This document shows, one piece after another, positions 7,873 through 17,289 of a stretch of DNA of 64,000 bases (position 1 is the first letter of the stretch; every line of letters begins with the position of its first letter). The stretch covers positions 1 through 64,000 of the forward strand of contig JAAZMZ010000007.1 in NCBI GenBank assembly GCA_012798535.1, given 5' to 3'. The position numbers and the translations under genes were made by a program. Below the pieces are notes generated by a model that saw nothing but the letters and a program-made list of their open reading frames with translations, was not told the origin of the DNA and did not search any database. The stretch comes from Leptolinea sp. GTDB lineage: Bacteria; Chloroflexota; Anaerolineae; Anaerolineales; Anaerolineaceae.

Positions 7873-8823
7873 ATGATTCATGTCAAAGGTCTGACCAAAG
7901 ACTATGGTTTACGCCGGGCTGTCGATGAGATCACCTTCAACGCGCAGAAAGGCGAAATCCTCGGCTTCCTTGGCCCCAACGGCGCGGGAAAAACCACCAC
8001 CATGCGCATGCTCACCGGATACATGCCCCCCACCCGCGGCACGGCAGAGATCGGCGGCTTCGATGTGGTGGAAGATTCTCTCGAAGTGCGCAAGCTGGTC
8101 GGCTACATGCCGGAATCGGTGCCGCTCTATAACGATATGACCGTCATGGAATATCTGACGTACATGGGCGAGTTCCACAAACTATCTAACCTGGATGACC
8201 GTGTGGATGAAGTTCTCGAACGCGTCCATCTGGATGACCGCGCCGGAGGTTACATCGGCAATCTTTCCAAAGGTATGCGCCAGCGGCTGGGACTGGCCCA
8301 GGCGATTTTGCACAGCCCGGAAGTCCTCATCCTCGACGAACCCACCATCGGCCTTGACCCGGCTCAGATCATCGAAGTCCGCAACCTGATCCGCGAAATT
8401 GGCAAAGACCACACGGTGATGCTCTCCACCCACATCCTCACCGAAGTACAGCAGGTCTGCAACCGGGTGATCATCATCAACAAAGGCCGCATCGTGGCGG
8501 AAGACACGCCGGCCGGTCTGCAATCCCGCCTTTCGGGCGCCGACCGGGTGCACATCCGCGTGAAAGGCGAAGCCGATGACCTTCTTCCTCTTATAACGGC
8601 GCTGCCGGGTGTTCTCAACGCGGAACTGGTCAAGGAAGACTCCGTCGAAGTGTCTATGAATGCCGGCCAGGATATCCGCCCGGAGATCGCCCGCCTGATC
8701 GTGAAGAAGGGTTTTGATCTGCTGGAATTGCAGGCTGCCAACCTCAGCCTGGAAGATATCTTCATGCAACTAACCCAGGATGAACCCGCCCGTCCCGCGC
8801 TGGACGGCAGTGTGGATGCCTGA
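7873..8823 (+). CDS. ABC transporter ATP-binding protein (GldA-like)
   Basis: A 316-aa cytoplasmic ATPase. Walker A GPNGAGKTT begins near residue 34, the Q-loop region is GYMPESVPLYNDMTV, the signature is LSKGMRQRLGLAQA, Walker B is VLILDEPTIGLDP, and the switch His lies in MLSTHILTEVQ. The C-terminal ~90 residues form the extra domain typical of ABC-2 ATPases. AAGGAG precedes the ATG. The order ATPase, short ABC-2 permease, GldG-type auxiliary protein and DUF4340 protein matches the Gld/Nos-like export operons widespread in bacteria. In Bacteroidota GldA-GldF-GldG is needed for gliding; elsewhere the substrate is unknown. I infer an exporter here and do not claim gliding. Confidence 0.92.
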   Translation: MIHVKGLTKDYGLRRAVDEITFNAQKGEILGFLGPNGAGKTTTMRMLTGYMPPTRGTAEIGGFDVVEDSLEVRKLVGYMPESVPLYNDMTVMEYLTYMGEFHKLSNLDDRVDEVLERVHLDDRAGGYIGNLSKGMRQRLGLAQAILHSPEVLILDEPTIGLDPAQIIEVRNLIREIGKDHTVMLSTHILTEVQQVCNRVIIINKGRIVAEDTPAGLQSRLSGADRVHIRVKGEADDLLPLITALPGVLNAELVKEDSVEVSMNAGQDIRPEIARLIVKKGFDLLELQAANLSLEDIFMQLTQDEPARPALDGSVDA

Positions 8824-8840
8824 AACACCGGAGAATATGT

Positions 8841-9572
8841 ATGAGTAACATCTGGGTAATCGCCAAACGGGAATTCAAACAGTACTTCATCAGCCCCATC
8901 GCCTACGCGGTGATGTTCCTCTTCCTGCTGGTGCTGGGACTTATTTTCTATGCCAATTTCTATGCCGCCTCACTACAGCAGTATGTGCCGGATATCCGCA
9001 TGGTTCTGTCGCCCATGGTGACAATCCTGCTGTTCACCACCCCGGCTCTCACCATGCGCCTTCTGGCGGATGAACAGAAAAGCGGTACGCTCGAAGTGTT
9101 GATGACCAAACCCATCCGCGACTGGGAGCTGGTGGCGGGGAAGTGGCTGGGCGCCATGCTATTCTTCACCGTCCTGCTGGTCATCACCTGGATCTACCCG
9201 CTCATCCTAAACATCATGATCAAGCCCGGGCTGGATCTGGGGATCGTGATCAGCGGTTATCTCGGGCTTTTCCTGCTGATCGGCTTTTTCGTGGCCGTCG
9301 GTGTATTCGCCTCCTCCCTGTTCGCCAACCAGATCGCCGTCTTTTTCACCACGCTGGGTATTGTGCTGTTGTTCTGGCTGATCGATTACCCGGGACAGGC
9401 ATTCGGCGGTGCGGCCGGTGCCGTGATGCAGTATCTGGGGATCACCGGTCATTACTTCAACTCTTTCTATGCCGGCGTCATCGAACTAAAAGACGTGATC
9501 TATTTTCTCAGCGGCATAACTCTGGCTCTCTTCGCCGGGAGCGCTTCCATTGAATCGAGAAGGTGGCGGTAA
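8841..9572 (+). CDS. ABC-2 type permease (GldF-like)
   Basis: A 243-aa integral membrane protein with about six membrane segments. The first is near residues 17-40 (YAVMFLFLLVLGLIFYANFY), and later ones include TILLFTTPALTMRLLADEQK, with the conserved MRLLADEQKSGTLEVLMTKP loop that marks the ABC-2 permease family. It begins 17 bases after the ATPase stop, and its TAA stop (9570-9572) overlaps the ATG of the next gene as TAATG, so translation is coupled. It forms the channel of the exporter powered by the preceding gene product. The substrate is not predictable from sequence. Confidence 0.9.
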   Translation: MSNIWVIAKREFKQYFISPIAYAVMFLFLLVLGLIFYANFYAASLQQYVPDIRMVLSPMVTILLFTTPALTMRLLADEQKSGTLEVLMTKPIRDWELVAGKWLGAMLFFTVLLVITWIYPLILNIMIKPGLDLGIVISGYLGLFLLIGFFVAVGVFASSLFANQIAVFFTTLGIVLLFWLIDYPGQAFGGAAGAVMQYLGITGHYFNSFYAGVIELKDVIYFLSGITLALFAGSASIESRRWR

Positions 9573-11116
9573 TGAACAAGAACTTGAAAAAATTCGCTCC
9601 TTTCGGGCTTTACCTTGCACTGGCTGCCGCGGCTGTCTCGCTGGGACTGTACATCGTCCGGCGCGCGTTCGACCTGCCGCTGCAAATCTCACTGGGTGTG
9701 ATTGTTCTGGGTCTGGCGGCAGCCATCTTCCTCGATCCGCAGCGCGCCAAAGAGATCTTTACCGGGCGTCAGGGTAAAAACACCTCCAACGCTCTTTTGA
9801 TGGGTATCGCCGTCCTGGGAATTCTGGTGGTTATCAACTATCTGGTGAACAACAATACCAAACGCTGGGACCTGACAGAAGATAAAAAGAACTCACTGGC
9901 GCCTGAAACCATCGAGATCCTCAATAAATTGCCGTCGAAGGTGACGGTGACGGGTTTCTTCACCGCACGCTACTCCAAAGATACTGCCGTTCAAATCTTA
10001 GAAAACTATAAATCGGCTTCCAACGGGAAACTGGACTACAAATTCATCGATCCGGAAGCGGATCCGGTTTCCGCGCAGGCTGCCAAAATCACCCGCGATG
10101 GAACATTGGTGGTCTCTATGGAAGACCGCAGCGAGCAGGTTACCTATGCCGATGAAACCGAATTGTCCGGAGCATTGATCCGCCTGTCAAATCCGGGTAA
10201 ACGAAACGTTTACTTCCTGACCGGCCACGGAGAATATCCTCTGGAAAGTTCTTCCGAAGTGAGTTACGGCCAGGTCAAGACCGCGCTGGCCGCCAAGAAT
10301 TACACCGTACAGACCCTGAATCTGTTGCAAAATCCGGCCATTCCGGATGATGCTCTGGCTGTGGTGATTGCCGGCGAGAAAAAGCCGCTGAGTGAAAAAG
10401 AAGTCTCCGTCTTAAAAGAATTTCTGAACAAAGGCAAAGCTGTCGTCTGGCTGGTCAATCCGAATGTGGAAAGCGGCATCAAATCGGCGGATGATCTGTT
10501 CGGCGCCTATCTCAAATCCGACTGGTCGATCACGGTGGACGATGACCTGATGATTGACTCCAATGTGAATCCCCCGACGGTTCTGGTGGCGGATAAATAC
10601 GGCAATCACAGCATCACAAATCGTCTGCAGGGATTGGTCACCCTTTTCCCGGGCGCCCGCTCCATTCAATATGATGAGAAAGCGCAGGGCTTCACCTTTA
10701 CCAAACTTGTATCCTCCTCCAGCGCATCCTGGGGTGAAATGGATATGACCAGCATCAGCAATCAAAAGGTGTCGCCGGATAAAAGTACAGATCGCATGGG
10801 ACCACTGGAAGTCGCGCTGGCGGCCGAGAATTCGACCACCAAAGGACGCCTGGTAATTTTTGGCGACGCGGAGTTCGCCAACGACGAGTATTACAACCAG
10901 TACGGCAATGGTACTCTGTTGATCAATGCCATCGACTGGGCGGCCGGTCAGGAAAACCTGATCAACCTGACCACCAAAAACTCGGTGACACGTGTGCTGA
11001 CCCCGCCAACGATCTTCTCGAACGGCATGATTCTGCTGATCACCGTGATCCTCATTCCCGGAGCCGTTCTGGTGACCGGGATCATTACCTGGATTCAGAG
11101 GAAGAAGCGAGGCTGA
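9572..11116 (+). CDS. GldG-family ABC transporter auxiliary protein
   Basis: I choose the ATG at 9572 (514 aa) because it overlaps the permease stop and has AAGGTGG at 9560-9566; a GTG three codons earlier is also open. Two N-terminal membrane segments (about 7-30 and 35-52, then 72-90) precede a large extracytoplasmic domain with KRWDLTEDKKNSLAPETIEI, the hallmark of the GldG/IFT52-like family. It also has VYFLTGHGEYPL and AVVIAGEKKPLSEKEVSVLK. A single C-terminal membrane segment ends in WIQRKKRG. The family is always an accessory of ABC-2 exporters and lacks an ATPase motif. It is four bases upstream of the DUF4340 gene and completes the transporter complex. Confidence 0.88.
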   Translation: MNKNLKKFAPFGLYLALAAAAVSLGLYIVRRAFDLPLQISLGVIVLGLAAAIFLDPQRAKEIFTGRQGKNTSNALLMGIAVLGILVVINYLVNNNTKRWDLTEDKKNSLAPETIEILNKLPSKVTVTGFFTARYSKDTAVQILENYKSASNGKLDYKFIDPEADPVSAQAAKITRDGTLVVSMEDRSEQVTYADETELSGALIRLSNPGKRNVYFLTGHGEYPLESSSEVSYGQVKTALAAKNYTVQTLNLLQNPAIPDDALAVVIAGEKKPLSEKEVSVLKEFLNKGKAVVWLVNPNVESGIKSADDLFGAYLKSDWSITVDDDLMIDSNVNPPTVLVADKYGNHSITNRLQGLVTLFPGARSIQYDEKAQGFTFTKLVSSSSASWGEMDMTSISNQKVSPDKSTDRMGPLEVALAAENSTTKGRLVIFGDAEFANDEYYNQYGNGTLLINAIDWAAGQENLINLTTKNSVTRVLTPPTIFSNGMILLITVILIPGAVLVTGIITWIQRKKRG

Positions 11117-11120
11117 GACC

Positions 11121-11708
11121 ATGGTTAAGAAACCCACACTAATCCTGCTGGGCATCTTGCTCCTGCTGGTGGCATTTACCCTGTGGACTCAGCAAAATCC
11201 GGCCATCTTGAAAGGCGAAACCACCGCGACCGCCACAGCGATTCCGAAACCGCTGGCCGGATGGAAGATCGATGATACCCGTATGATCAAGTATGAAAAG
11301 CCCGATAGTCAAACATTTACACTCCGCATGGGCAAAGATTCCACTTCCTGGTCGCTCGATCAGGATTCACAGATTCCGGTCGACAGTGGAAAGGTGATGC
11401 AGCTGATTACCAACCTCACCTCACTGCAGCCAATCGTCAAACTGGAGACCATCCCGGATGAAAGCGCGATGGGATTGGGACAGGATTCCGCGAAGATCAC
11501 GCTGGTGAACGCCGGCGGAACGACTGCTGAACTTTTTGTAGGAAACGAAACAGCCACCTCAAGCGGTGTGTATATGAAATCCGGTGATGGATACTACATT
11601 GTCAATACCTCCACTTTGACAGAGATCACCAATCTTTTGACCATACAGGGAATTTCGAAGGCAACAGAAACTCCCATTCCGACGGCAACCGAGACGGCTG
11701 AACCCTAA
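11121..11708 (+). CDS. DUF4340 domain-containing membrane-anchored protein
   Basis: A 195-aa protein with an N-terminal membrane anchor (residues 6-23, LILLGILLLLVAFTLWTQ), a short Thr/Ala-rich linker (KGETTATATAIP), then a DUF4340 beta-rich domain (GWKIDDTRMIKYEKPDSQTF ... VDSGKVMQLITNLTSLQ ... GMGLGQ-like core). It ends in a Thr-Pro-Glu tail. DUF4340 proteins are regularly the last gene of GldA-GldF-GldG operons and are presumed to be extracytoplasmic partners of the exporter. The protein is short compared with longer family members and carries a single DUF4340 unit. It starts four bases after the GldG-like stop. Confidence 0.85.
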   Translation: MVKKPTLILLGILLLLVAFTLWTQQNPAILKGETTATATAIPKPLAGWKIDDTRMIKYEKPDSQTFTLRMGKDSTSWSLDQDSQIPVDSGKVMQLITNLTSLQPIVKLETIPDESAMGLGQDSAKITLVNAGGTTAELFVGNETATSSGVYMKSGDGYYIVNTSTLTEITNLLTIQGISKATETPIPTATETAEP

Positions 11709-11742
11709 GAGTTCTGGGTATTGAAATGCCTTCTGAAAAAGT

Positions 11743-11755
11743 GTATTCTGAATAC
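11743..11755. promoter_or_regulatory. 13-bp inverted repeat upstream of the sigma factor
   Basis: GTATTC-T-GAATAC is a perfect 6-bp inverted repeat 64 bases before the rpoD start. It may be an operator or chance; no convincing -35/-10 pair is seen nearby, although AAGG at about 11800 could serve as a weak ribosome site. Confidence 0.25.
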
Positions 11756-11818
11756 TGGTATCTTTTGCGCTGATAACGCGTGGCTAACATTACGAAGATA
11801 AGGTAAAACCAATTTTCT

Positions 11819-13033
11819 ATGGATGATGCAATTTTGCATGTAGTTGATGAGGATGAAGAGTACTCTGCAATCGCGAGATTGATAGAGCTTGGCCGCCAGA
11901 AATCATTTGTCACTATCGATGATATTCTTCACTTTTTCCCGGAAGCTGAACAGGATGTTGAGCAGCTGGAAGAAGCATTTGCTGCCCTGTTGAGCGCGGG
12001 CATCAATTACATTGAAGAACCGACTGCCATCGAAGAACCGGCCGAGGATGAGCTGACGCTGGAAGAAGAGGAAACAGAAGAAGAAACCCAGCAAGCCGCC
12101 TTCCTCGATGATCTGGCAAATATTGACACTGATGACACAATCGGACTGTATTTGAAAGAGGTCAGCCGGGTTCCTCTGCTGACGGCGGAAGAAGAGGTGG
12201 AGCTGGCGCAGCGTATCGAACGCGGCCGGATGGCTCGTGAAGAACTGGCCCGTGGTAATGTGAACGCCCGCCGCCGCATGGAATTACGCCACCTGATCGA
12301 AGACGGCTGGGCTGCCCGCGAACACCTGATCACCGCCAACTCCCGCCTGGTCATTTCGGTGGCCAAAAAATATATGGGGCGCGGCGTTCCCTTTCTGGAC
12401 CTGATCCAGGAAGGGAATATCGGACTAATCCGGGCGACCAAGAAATTTGATTACCGGCGCGGACACAAGTTCAGCACTTACGCCACCTGGTGGATCCGTC
12501 AGGCAGTTACCCGCGCCATCGCCGATCAGGGACGCACCATCCGTGTACCCGTGCACATGGGCGATCAGATCAACAAACTGCTGCGCGTGCAGCATCAATT
12601 GACCCAGCGGCTGGGGCGCGAACCGACCGTGGATGAACTGGCCGACGCCCTGGAAGTTCCGCCTAAAAAAGTGGAGAACATGATCCAGGTAGCCCGCCGG
12701 CCGTTGTCGCTGGAAACACCCACTGATGATGAAGAAGATTCTGTTCTGGGGGATTTCATTGAAGATGATGAAGCACCTCCGCCGGACGATACAGCCACCT
12801 ACAATCTTCTAAAAGAACATCTGGAAGATGTCTTGAACTCCCTTCCACCCCGTGAAGTCCGCATCCTGCAGCTGCGCTACGGCCTGCTGGATGGACAGGC
12901 CTACACTCTGGAAGAAGTCGGCCGCAAGATGGGTGTCACCCGTGAGCGCGTCCGCCAGATTGAAGCCCAGGCTCTCAGCCGGCTGCGCCACCCCACCATT
13001 CGCAGGCGGCTTCGCGATTATCTCGGCGAATAA
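11819..13033 (+). CDS. rpoD: RNA polymerase sigma factor, RpoD/SigA family
   Basis: A 404-aa primary-type sigma factor. The N-terminal ~95 residues are acidic ([10 protein letters not shown] stretch) and replace a classic region 1.1. Region 1.2 is [20 protein letters not shown]; region 2 includes [40 protein letters not shown] and [20 protein letters not shown]; region 3 is [20 protein letters not shown]; region 4.2 is [20 protein letters not shown]. All promoter-contacting segments are intact, so it should recognise -35/-10 promoters such as those marked in this window. A terminator follows. Whether it is the only housekeeping sigma or one of several RpoD paralogues cannot be told. Confidence 0.93.
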   Translation: MDDAILHVVDEDEEYSAIARLIELGRQKSFVTIDDILHFFPEAEQDVEQLEEAFAALLSAGINYIEEPTAIEEPAEDELTLEEEETEEETQQAAFLDDLANIDTDDTIGLYLKEVSRVPLLTAEEEVELAQRIERGRMAREELARGNVNARRRMELRHLIEDGWAAREHLITANSRLVISVAKKYMGRGVPFLDLIQEGNIGLIRATKKFDYRRGHKFSTYATWWIRQAVTRAIADQGRTIRVPVHMGDQINKLLRVQHQLTQRLGREPTVDELADALEVPPKKVENMIQVARRPLSLETPTDDEEDSVLGDFIEDDEAPPPDDTATYNLLKEHLEDVLNSLPPREVRILQLRYGLLDGQAYTLEEVGRKMGVTRERVRQIEAQALSRLRHPTIRRRLRDYLGE

Positions 13034-13054
13034 TCAGAATTTCTAATAAAAATG

Positions 13055-13084
13055 AAAGGGGCGTATGTCTATACGCTCCTTTTT
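13055..13084 (+). terminator. rho-independent terminator after rpoD
   Basis: AAAGGGGCGTAT (13055-13066), loop GTCT, ATACGCTCCTTT (13071-13082): 12 pairs with one G-T wobble, running into a T stretch. Confidence 0.88.
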
Positions 13085-13096
13085 ATAGGTTTTTTC

Positions 13097-13125
13097 TTGC
13101 ATTAATCATTTGTTTGGTGCATACT
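13097..13125 (+). promoter_or_regulatory. candidate promoter of the TPR protein gene
   Basis: TTGCAT (13097-13102), 17-base spacer, CATACT (13120-13125), 24 bases before the ATG at 13150 and directly after the rpoD terminator. GGAGGAG at 13135-13141 is the ribosome site. Confidence 0.5.
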
Positions 13126-13149
13126 AGGCTATTGGGAGGAGAAGTTTTT

Positions 13150-16100
13150 ATGAATACAATCCCACTTCGAGCCTATTACCGAGAAATTGAACAGATGATC
13201 GCAGCCAACCGGTCAGAAAATGCTCTGGAACACTGCCAGAAAATCTTGGACCGCTACCCGCGCTGCCTGGATACCTTCCGGTTGATGGGTAAAGCCTATT
13301 TAGAGTTACGCCAGTACGATAAAGCAGAAGAAGTATTTCAAAAAGTTCTTGCCTTCGTTCCTGATGATTTCGTTGGAAATCTGGGAATGAGTTTACTGCG
13401 CGAAAAACAGACCAATCTTGACGGCACAATCTGGCACATGGAGCGGGCTTATGAAGCCCAGCCGTCCAATACCGCGATCCAGAATGAATTGCGCCGTCTG
13501 TACAAGCAGCGCGATGGGGTCGATACACCCCGCATCCGCCTGACCCGCGGAGCGCTTATCCCCATGTATCTGCGCGGTAATATGACCCAGCAAGCCATCA
13601 ATGAGATCGAGTCCATCCTGAAGGATGATCCTGCCAGGATGGATATCAAGGTTCATAAAGCCAACGCGTTGGTTCAAGCCGGAAAGCTTGAAGAAGCCTT
13701 CCAGATTTGTCACGACATTCTTAAAGAGCTTCCCTACTGTTTTGAAGCCAACCGCATCCTGTTCGAAAATCAGAGTTCATCCATAAAGATAGAAGAATTA
13801 CAGGAGATTCAACAGCGCCTTCGGGAATTGAATCCGTACTATGAATTCACCAATCCCGAACAGCCTGATCCGGAAAAAGTTCCGGAAAATGAAGTTTTAT
13901 TTGAGACTGTTGAGGATTTAGGCCCAAAAACTGCAACTAGAGATGTTGAACAAAATCGATCTTTTTCTTCAATGGATGTATTTGGCCAATCTTCATCAGT
14001 GGCTGCGGCATGGGAAATTGGTGACGAAGCAAAAGCCTATGAAGCAAAAAAAGAAGCCGCCATACCTGCCGAAGAAATACCATCCTGGATGAATGACTTC
14101 CAGAAACCGGTTTTTCCAGGTACAGATGAAGGTTGGAATACTGGTAGTACCGTTGGTGAAAAAAAAATCACCCCTGAAAGTGGATTTGAACCGGGAAATC
14201 ATATGACAATTGAAGACACCTTCCCTCTAAATGAACAACCTGAAGAGAGCAGCACATCTCCATTGACACCCCCGGAAGAAATACCGGCGGAAGCCAATCC
14301 ATTCCTGGCTGTGCCCGGAGATTCCATGCCCGCCGCTGAACCCGGTGAGATTCCGGAATGGTTAAAAGCCCTGGCGTCTGAACCACCGGCCACATCATCC
14401 GATGCGGTGACTTCGCCGCTCAGAGTCCCGGGTGAGACTGGAGTGCTGCAAACCGGTGAGGAAAATCTGGATTTTCTTCGAACCGGTCCAGGTGAAATTA
14501 CCCAGCCGTCCGTTCCTGAACCGCCGGTAAATAAAGTCACAGAAGCCCATGTGGACTCTCTGGCCGGCATATTGCCTCCCAGTCCTTTTCTTACCTCCAG
14601 CGAATCCACCCAGCCTGTTCCCCTGGAAGAAGGAAAAGAAACACCGCCGCCTGGACGCGAATTGCCAGACTGGTTGAGGTCAGCCGTTGAACCGGCAGAG
14701 GAACATGCTCCAGAAGCCGAACTTCACCAGGAAATGCCACCGATAATTCCACCTGTCGAACCGCCTGTCAGTCAAGCTGTGGCACTTGAGAATCAGTTCC
14801 AGGAACCCGAACCCGAAAATATCATCACCGGTCCGGTGGAAGAATCCGAAATGCCCACACCTGAGATTGAACAGTACCTGGAACAATTGCGCAAGGATAT
14901 TTCTCCGGGTGACCAGCCCGATTGGCTCAAGAAAGAAAATCTCGGCAGCGACTTGCAGGCTTTATTCGAAGAAACGGGAGAGCCATCCAAAACCATGGAT
15001 CTCTCTGAATCCGAGGCATCTGAGACGGTTGAACCCGATTGGATGGCCCAACTGAAAAGCGAAGAAGTTGCTCCTTCTCCATCTACACCGGCACCAACCC
15101 CACCGGTTTCCGCGGCACCGCCTGCTTCTGTTCCCAATGTCCCCGACTGGCTTTTCACCCCTGAGGAAGTGGAAGGTGAAACTGCACCTATCCAATCTGA
15201 AACACCGGTAACCCATCAACCGCCTCCCGATTGGCTGGCTGCAGCCCGCCCGGATATCTTTACCCGTGACTACGATATGTCAGAGACACCGGAAGAGACC
15301 GCCTCGAAAGAGGGAGCGGTTCCAGAAGAAACCTTCCATGCTGAAGCGATGGATCTGACTGAAAAACAGGTTGAGCAGCCGACCGCCGAGTCTGGCTTCC
15401 CGGCGATGACGTCGGAACAGGCGCCATCTGGCGTTTTGCCGGAAATGGGCTTTTTGAAATCTGAACCCATCGATTTCATGACCGCACCTCGCGAGCCGCT
15501 GGAGGACAATCTGCAACCGACAGAAGCGGCTGATCTTTCAAGAGAAGGATTGGACTTTTCGAAAGCAGTTCCGGCAGATAGCCTGCCAGCAGACCTGGCA
15601 GCTCTATTGAGGGAAGAAACCGTCAGTGAGTTGACAACCAATCCATTGGAAGAGGAGCCCACACCTGAGTTCTCACTTGACGCGAATTTACCGGAATTTG
15701 GGCAGAAGGAACCGGAAACGGCCATTCCTTCCGCCGCGGTAAACATCGAAGGTCTTTTCAGTGAGGAGCCGGTTACCTCTGCGGAAACAATTCAGCCCGA
15801 ATCGAAGAGCGCGGCACCTCCATTGGTTGAAAGCATACCGGAGAGTCTATTTACGGCACCGCCTGAAACTGTAAATCCTGAAGAGATTGTGGCACCTGAA
15901 GAAGTGCCTGCTAAAACAGAGCCACCTACTGTGCCGGTTGAGCCGTCCATGTTCGCCGCGGAAACACCAACATTCGTTGAGCCGCCCACACAGGTGAGCG
16001 AATCTGAACAATATCCTGAGAGAACCCAGGTTTTCGAACCTTTGCTGGATATCACACCCGGAAAACCTGTGGAGGAAGTCGTTTCAACGCTCGAGGCAAA

Positions 16101-16686
16101 AAACATTTCGGAAATACCCGTTTCGGCATTTGAAGCTGTTTCGACTGAAGCGGCTCCTGTTGAAGTTCCTGCCGAAACAGCTCCCGTCGAAGCGGCCTCT
16201 ATCGAAGCGGCTCCTGTTGAAACAATTCCTGTCGAAGAAGCTCCTATCGAAACAGCTCCTGTTGTCGAGCAACCTGTGATCACCAGACCAACCCCGGCAG
16301 AAAAACCGGTCATTGCAGAAGAGAAACCGGTTAAACCGGCGGCGAAACCGATCAAACCTGCCGCAAAACCTAAACCGGTTCAACGTGCTGAAAAACCTGC
16401 TCCGACTCCTCCAGCCTTGCAGCGGAAAGGTTCGGGCGCGGCAGATCTGTCCCGGGCACGGGAAGCCGTCACCAAAGGCGATCTCCAGACTGCTCTCCGC
16501 CGCTATATGAAACTGGTCAACGCGAACAAAGCCCTGGATTTTGTATCCACCGATCTCAAAGATCTGGTACGCAAGAATCCCAAGAACTTTTTGGCCTGGC
16601 AAACGTATGGCGATGCCCGCCTGAGATTGAATCATATTCAGGAAGCGCTTGATGCCTACGCGAAAGCGGCTGATCTGTTAAAATAA
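13150..16686 (+). CDS. large TPR protein with Pro/Glu-rich linker and repeated P-[DES]-W-[LM] motifs
   Basis: I choose the ATG at 13150 (1178 aa), which follows GGAGGAG by eight bases; a GTG 12 codons upstream lacks a site. Residues 1-215 are tetratricopeptide-like helical repeats (LMGKAYLELRQYDKAEEVFQ). Residues ~240-1080 are low-complexity and rich in Glu, Pro, Ala and Thr. Inside this linker a short motif recurs: IPSWM (~310), IPEWL (~400), LPDWL (~504), QPDWL (~589), EPDWM (~628), VPDWL (~664), PPDWL (~692). Around 998-1040 runs a string of imperfect APVE-type hexapeptides, followed by a Lys-Pro-Ala basic patch. The last ~75 residues are another TPR pair (NFLAWQTYGDARLRLNHIQE). No enzyme motif; it looks like a scaffold. 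Confidence 0.8.
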   Translation: MNTIPLRAYYREIEQMIAANRSENALEHCQKILDRYPRCLDTFRLMGKAYLELRQYDKAEEVFQKVLAFVPDDFVGNLGMSLLREKQTNLDGTIWHMERAYEAQPSNTAIQNELRRLYKQRDGVDTPRIRLTRGALIPMYLRGNMTQQAINEIESILKDDPARMDIKVHKANALVQAGKLEEAFQICHDILKELPYCFEANRILFENQSSSIKIEELQEIQQRLRELNPYYEFTNPEQPDPEKVPENEVLFETVEDLGPKTATRDVEQNRSFSSMDVFGQSSSVAAAWEIGDEAKAYEAKKEAAIPAEEIPSWMNDFQKPVFPGTDEGWNTGSTVGEKKITPESGFEPGNHMTIEDTFPLNEQPEESSTSPLTPPEEIPAEANPFLAVPGDSMPAAEPGEIPEWLKALASEPPATSSDAVTSPLRVPGETGVLQTGEENLDFLRTGPGEITQPSVPEPPVNKVTEAHVDSLAGILPPSPFLTSSESTQPVPLEEGKETPPPGRELPDWLRSAVEPAEEHAPEAELHQEMPPIIPPVEPPVSQAVALENQFQEPEPENIITGPVEESEMPTPEIEQYLEQLRKDISPGDQPDWLKKENLGSDLQALFEETGEPSKTMDLSESEASETVEPDWMAQLKSEEVAPSPSTPAPTPPVSAAPPASVPNVPDWLFTPEEVEGETAPIQSETPVTHQPPPDWLAAARPDIFTRDYDMSETPEETASKEGAVPEETFHAEAMDLTEKQVEQPTAESGFPAMTSEQAPSGVLPEMGFLKSEPIDFMTAPREPLEDNLQPTEAADLSREGLDFSKAVPADSLPADLAALLREETVSELTTNPLEEEPTPEFSLDANLPEFGQKEPETAIPSAAVNIEGLFSEEPVTSAETIQPESKSAAPPLVESIPESLFTAPPETVNPEEIVAPEEVPAKTEPPTVPVEPSMFAAETPTFVEPPTQVSESEQYPERTQVFEPLLDITPGKPVEEVVSTLEAKNISEIPVSAFEAVSTEAAPVEVPAETAPVEAASIEAAPVETIPVEEAPIETAPVVEQPVITRPTPAEKPVIAEEKPVKPAAKPIKPAAKPKPVQRAEKPAPTPPALQRKGSGAADLSRAREAVTKGDLQTALRRYMKLVNANKALDFVSTDLKDLVRKNPKNFLAWQTYGDARLRLNHIQEALDAYAKAADLLK

Positions 16687-16718
16687 ACCGCTTTCATTTT
16701 GCATATACAGGAGTCATC

Positions 16719-17174
16719 ATGGAACGTACTTTTGTGCTGGTAAAACCAGATGGTGTTCAACGCGGATTGATCGGTGAGATCATCGCGCGCCTCGAAAAAC
16801 GCGGACTTAAGTTGGTCGCCGCAAAATTCTTACAGGTATCCAATGATCTGGCTGAAAAGCATTATGCCGTGCATAAAGGCAAAGAATTCTATCCGGGTTT
16901 GATTCGCTATATCACCTCTGCGCCGGTTTTGGCCATGGTCTGGGAAGGATCGAATGCCGTGGCAGTCGTTCGCCAGACTATGGGCGCCACCCGCCCCTGG
17001 GAAGCTGCTCCTGGCAGCATCCGGCATGATTTTGCGCTAGAAGTCGGCCGAAATTTGACCCATGCATCCGACTCTGTTGAAAATGCCAGCGCCGAAATAT
17101 CCCTCTGGTTCACCGAATCCGACCTTGTAGACTGGCAGCGCTGCACCGACGATTGGATTTTCGGCAAGAATTAA
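16719..17174 (+). CDS. ndk: nucleoside diphosphate kinase
   Basis: A 151-aa cytoplasmic enzyme that transfers the gamma-phosphate of ATP to nucleoside diphosphates through a phospho-histidine. It is recognised by MERTFVLVKPDGVQRGLIGE at the N terminus and by the active-site block NLTHASDS with catalytic His at residue 115 (the family usual is NxxHGSDS; here Gly is replaced by Ala). MGATRPWEAAPGSIRHDFAL and the C-terminal EISLWF are also present. Length is normal for the hexameric bacterial type. CAGGAG precedes the ATG, 32 bases after the TPR protein stop. Confidence 0.97.
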   Translation: MERTFVLVKPDGVQRGLIGEIIARLEKRGLKLVAAKFLQVSNDLAEKHYAVHKGKEFYPGLIRYITSAPVLAMVWEGSNAVAVVRQTMGATRPWEAAPGSIRHDFALEVGRNLTHASDSVENASAEISLWFTESDLVDWQRCTDDWIFGKN

Positions 17175-17237
17175 TAATATTCATATACAAATACTTAGAC
17201 AATCGACCTCCGTCGGCTATCATCTACGTATGGAGAT

Positions 17238-17246
17238 TGGTATAAT
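17238..17246 (+). promoter_or_regulatory. extended -10 promoter of ftsH
   Basis: TGG followed by a perfect TATAAT (17241-17246), i.e. a TGn extended -10; no good -35. It lies 43 bases before the GTG start of ftsH. Confidence 0.65.
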
Positions 17247-17289
17247 CCTCTCTGGAATAAAGAATTTCTTCCAGTTATTGGAGGTATAA

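Noticed and set aside
7873-11708. Gliding-motility operon
   Set aside because: Gld-like exporter genes are present, but none of the other gliding or type IX secretion genes; the same cassette occurs widely in non-gliding bacteria.
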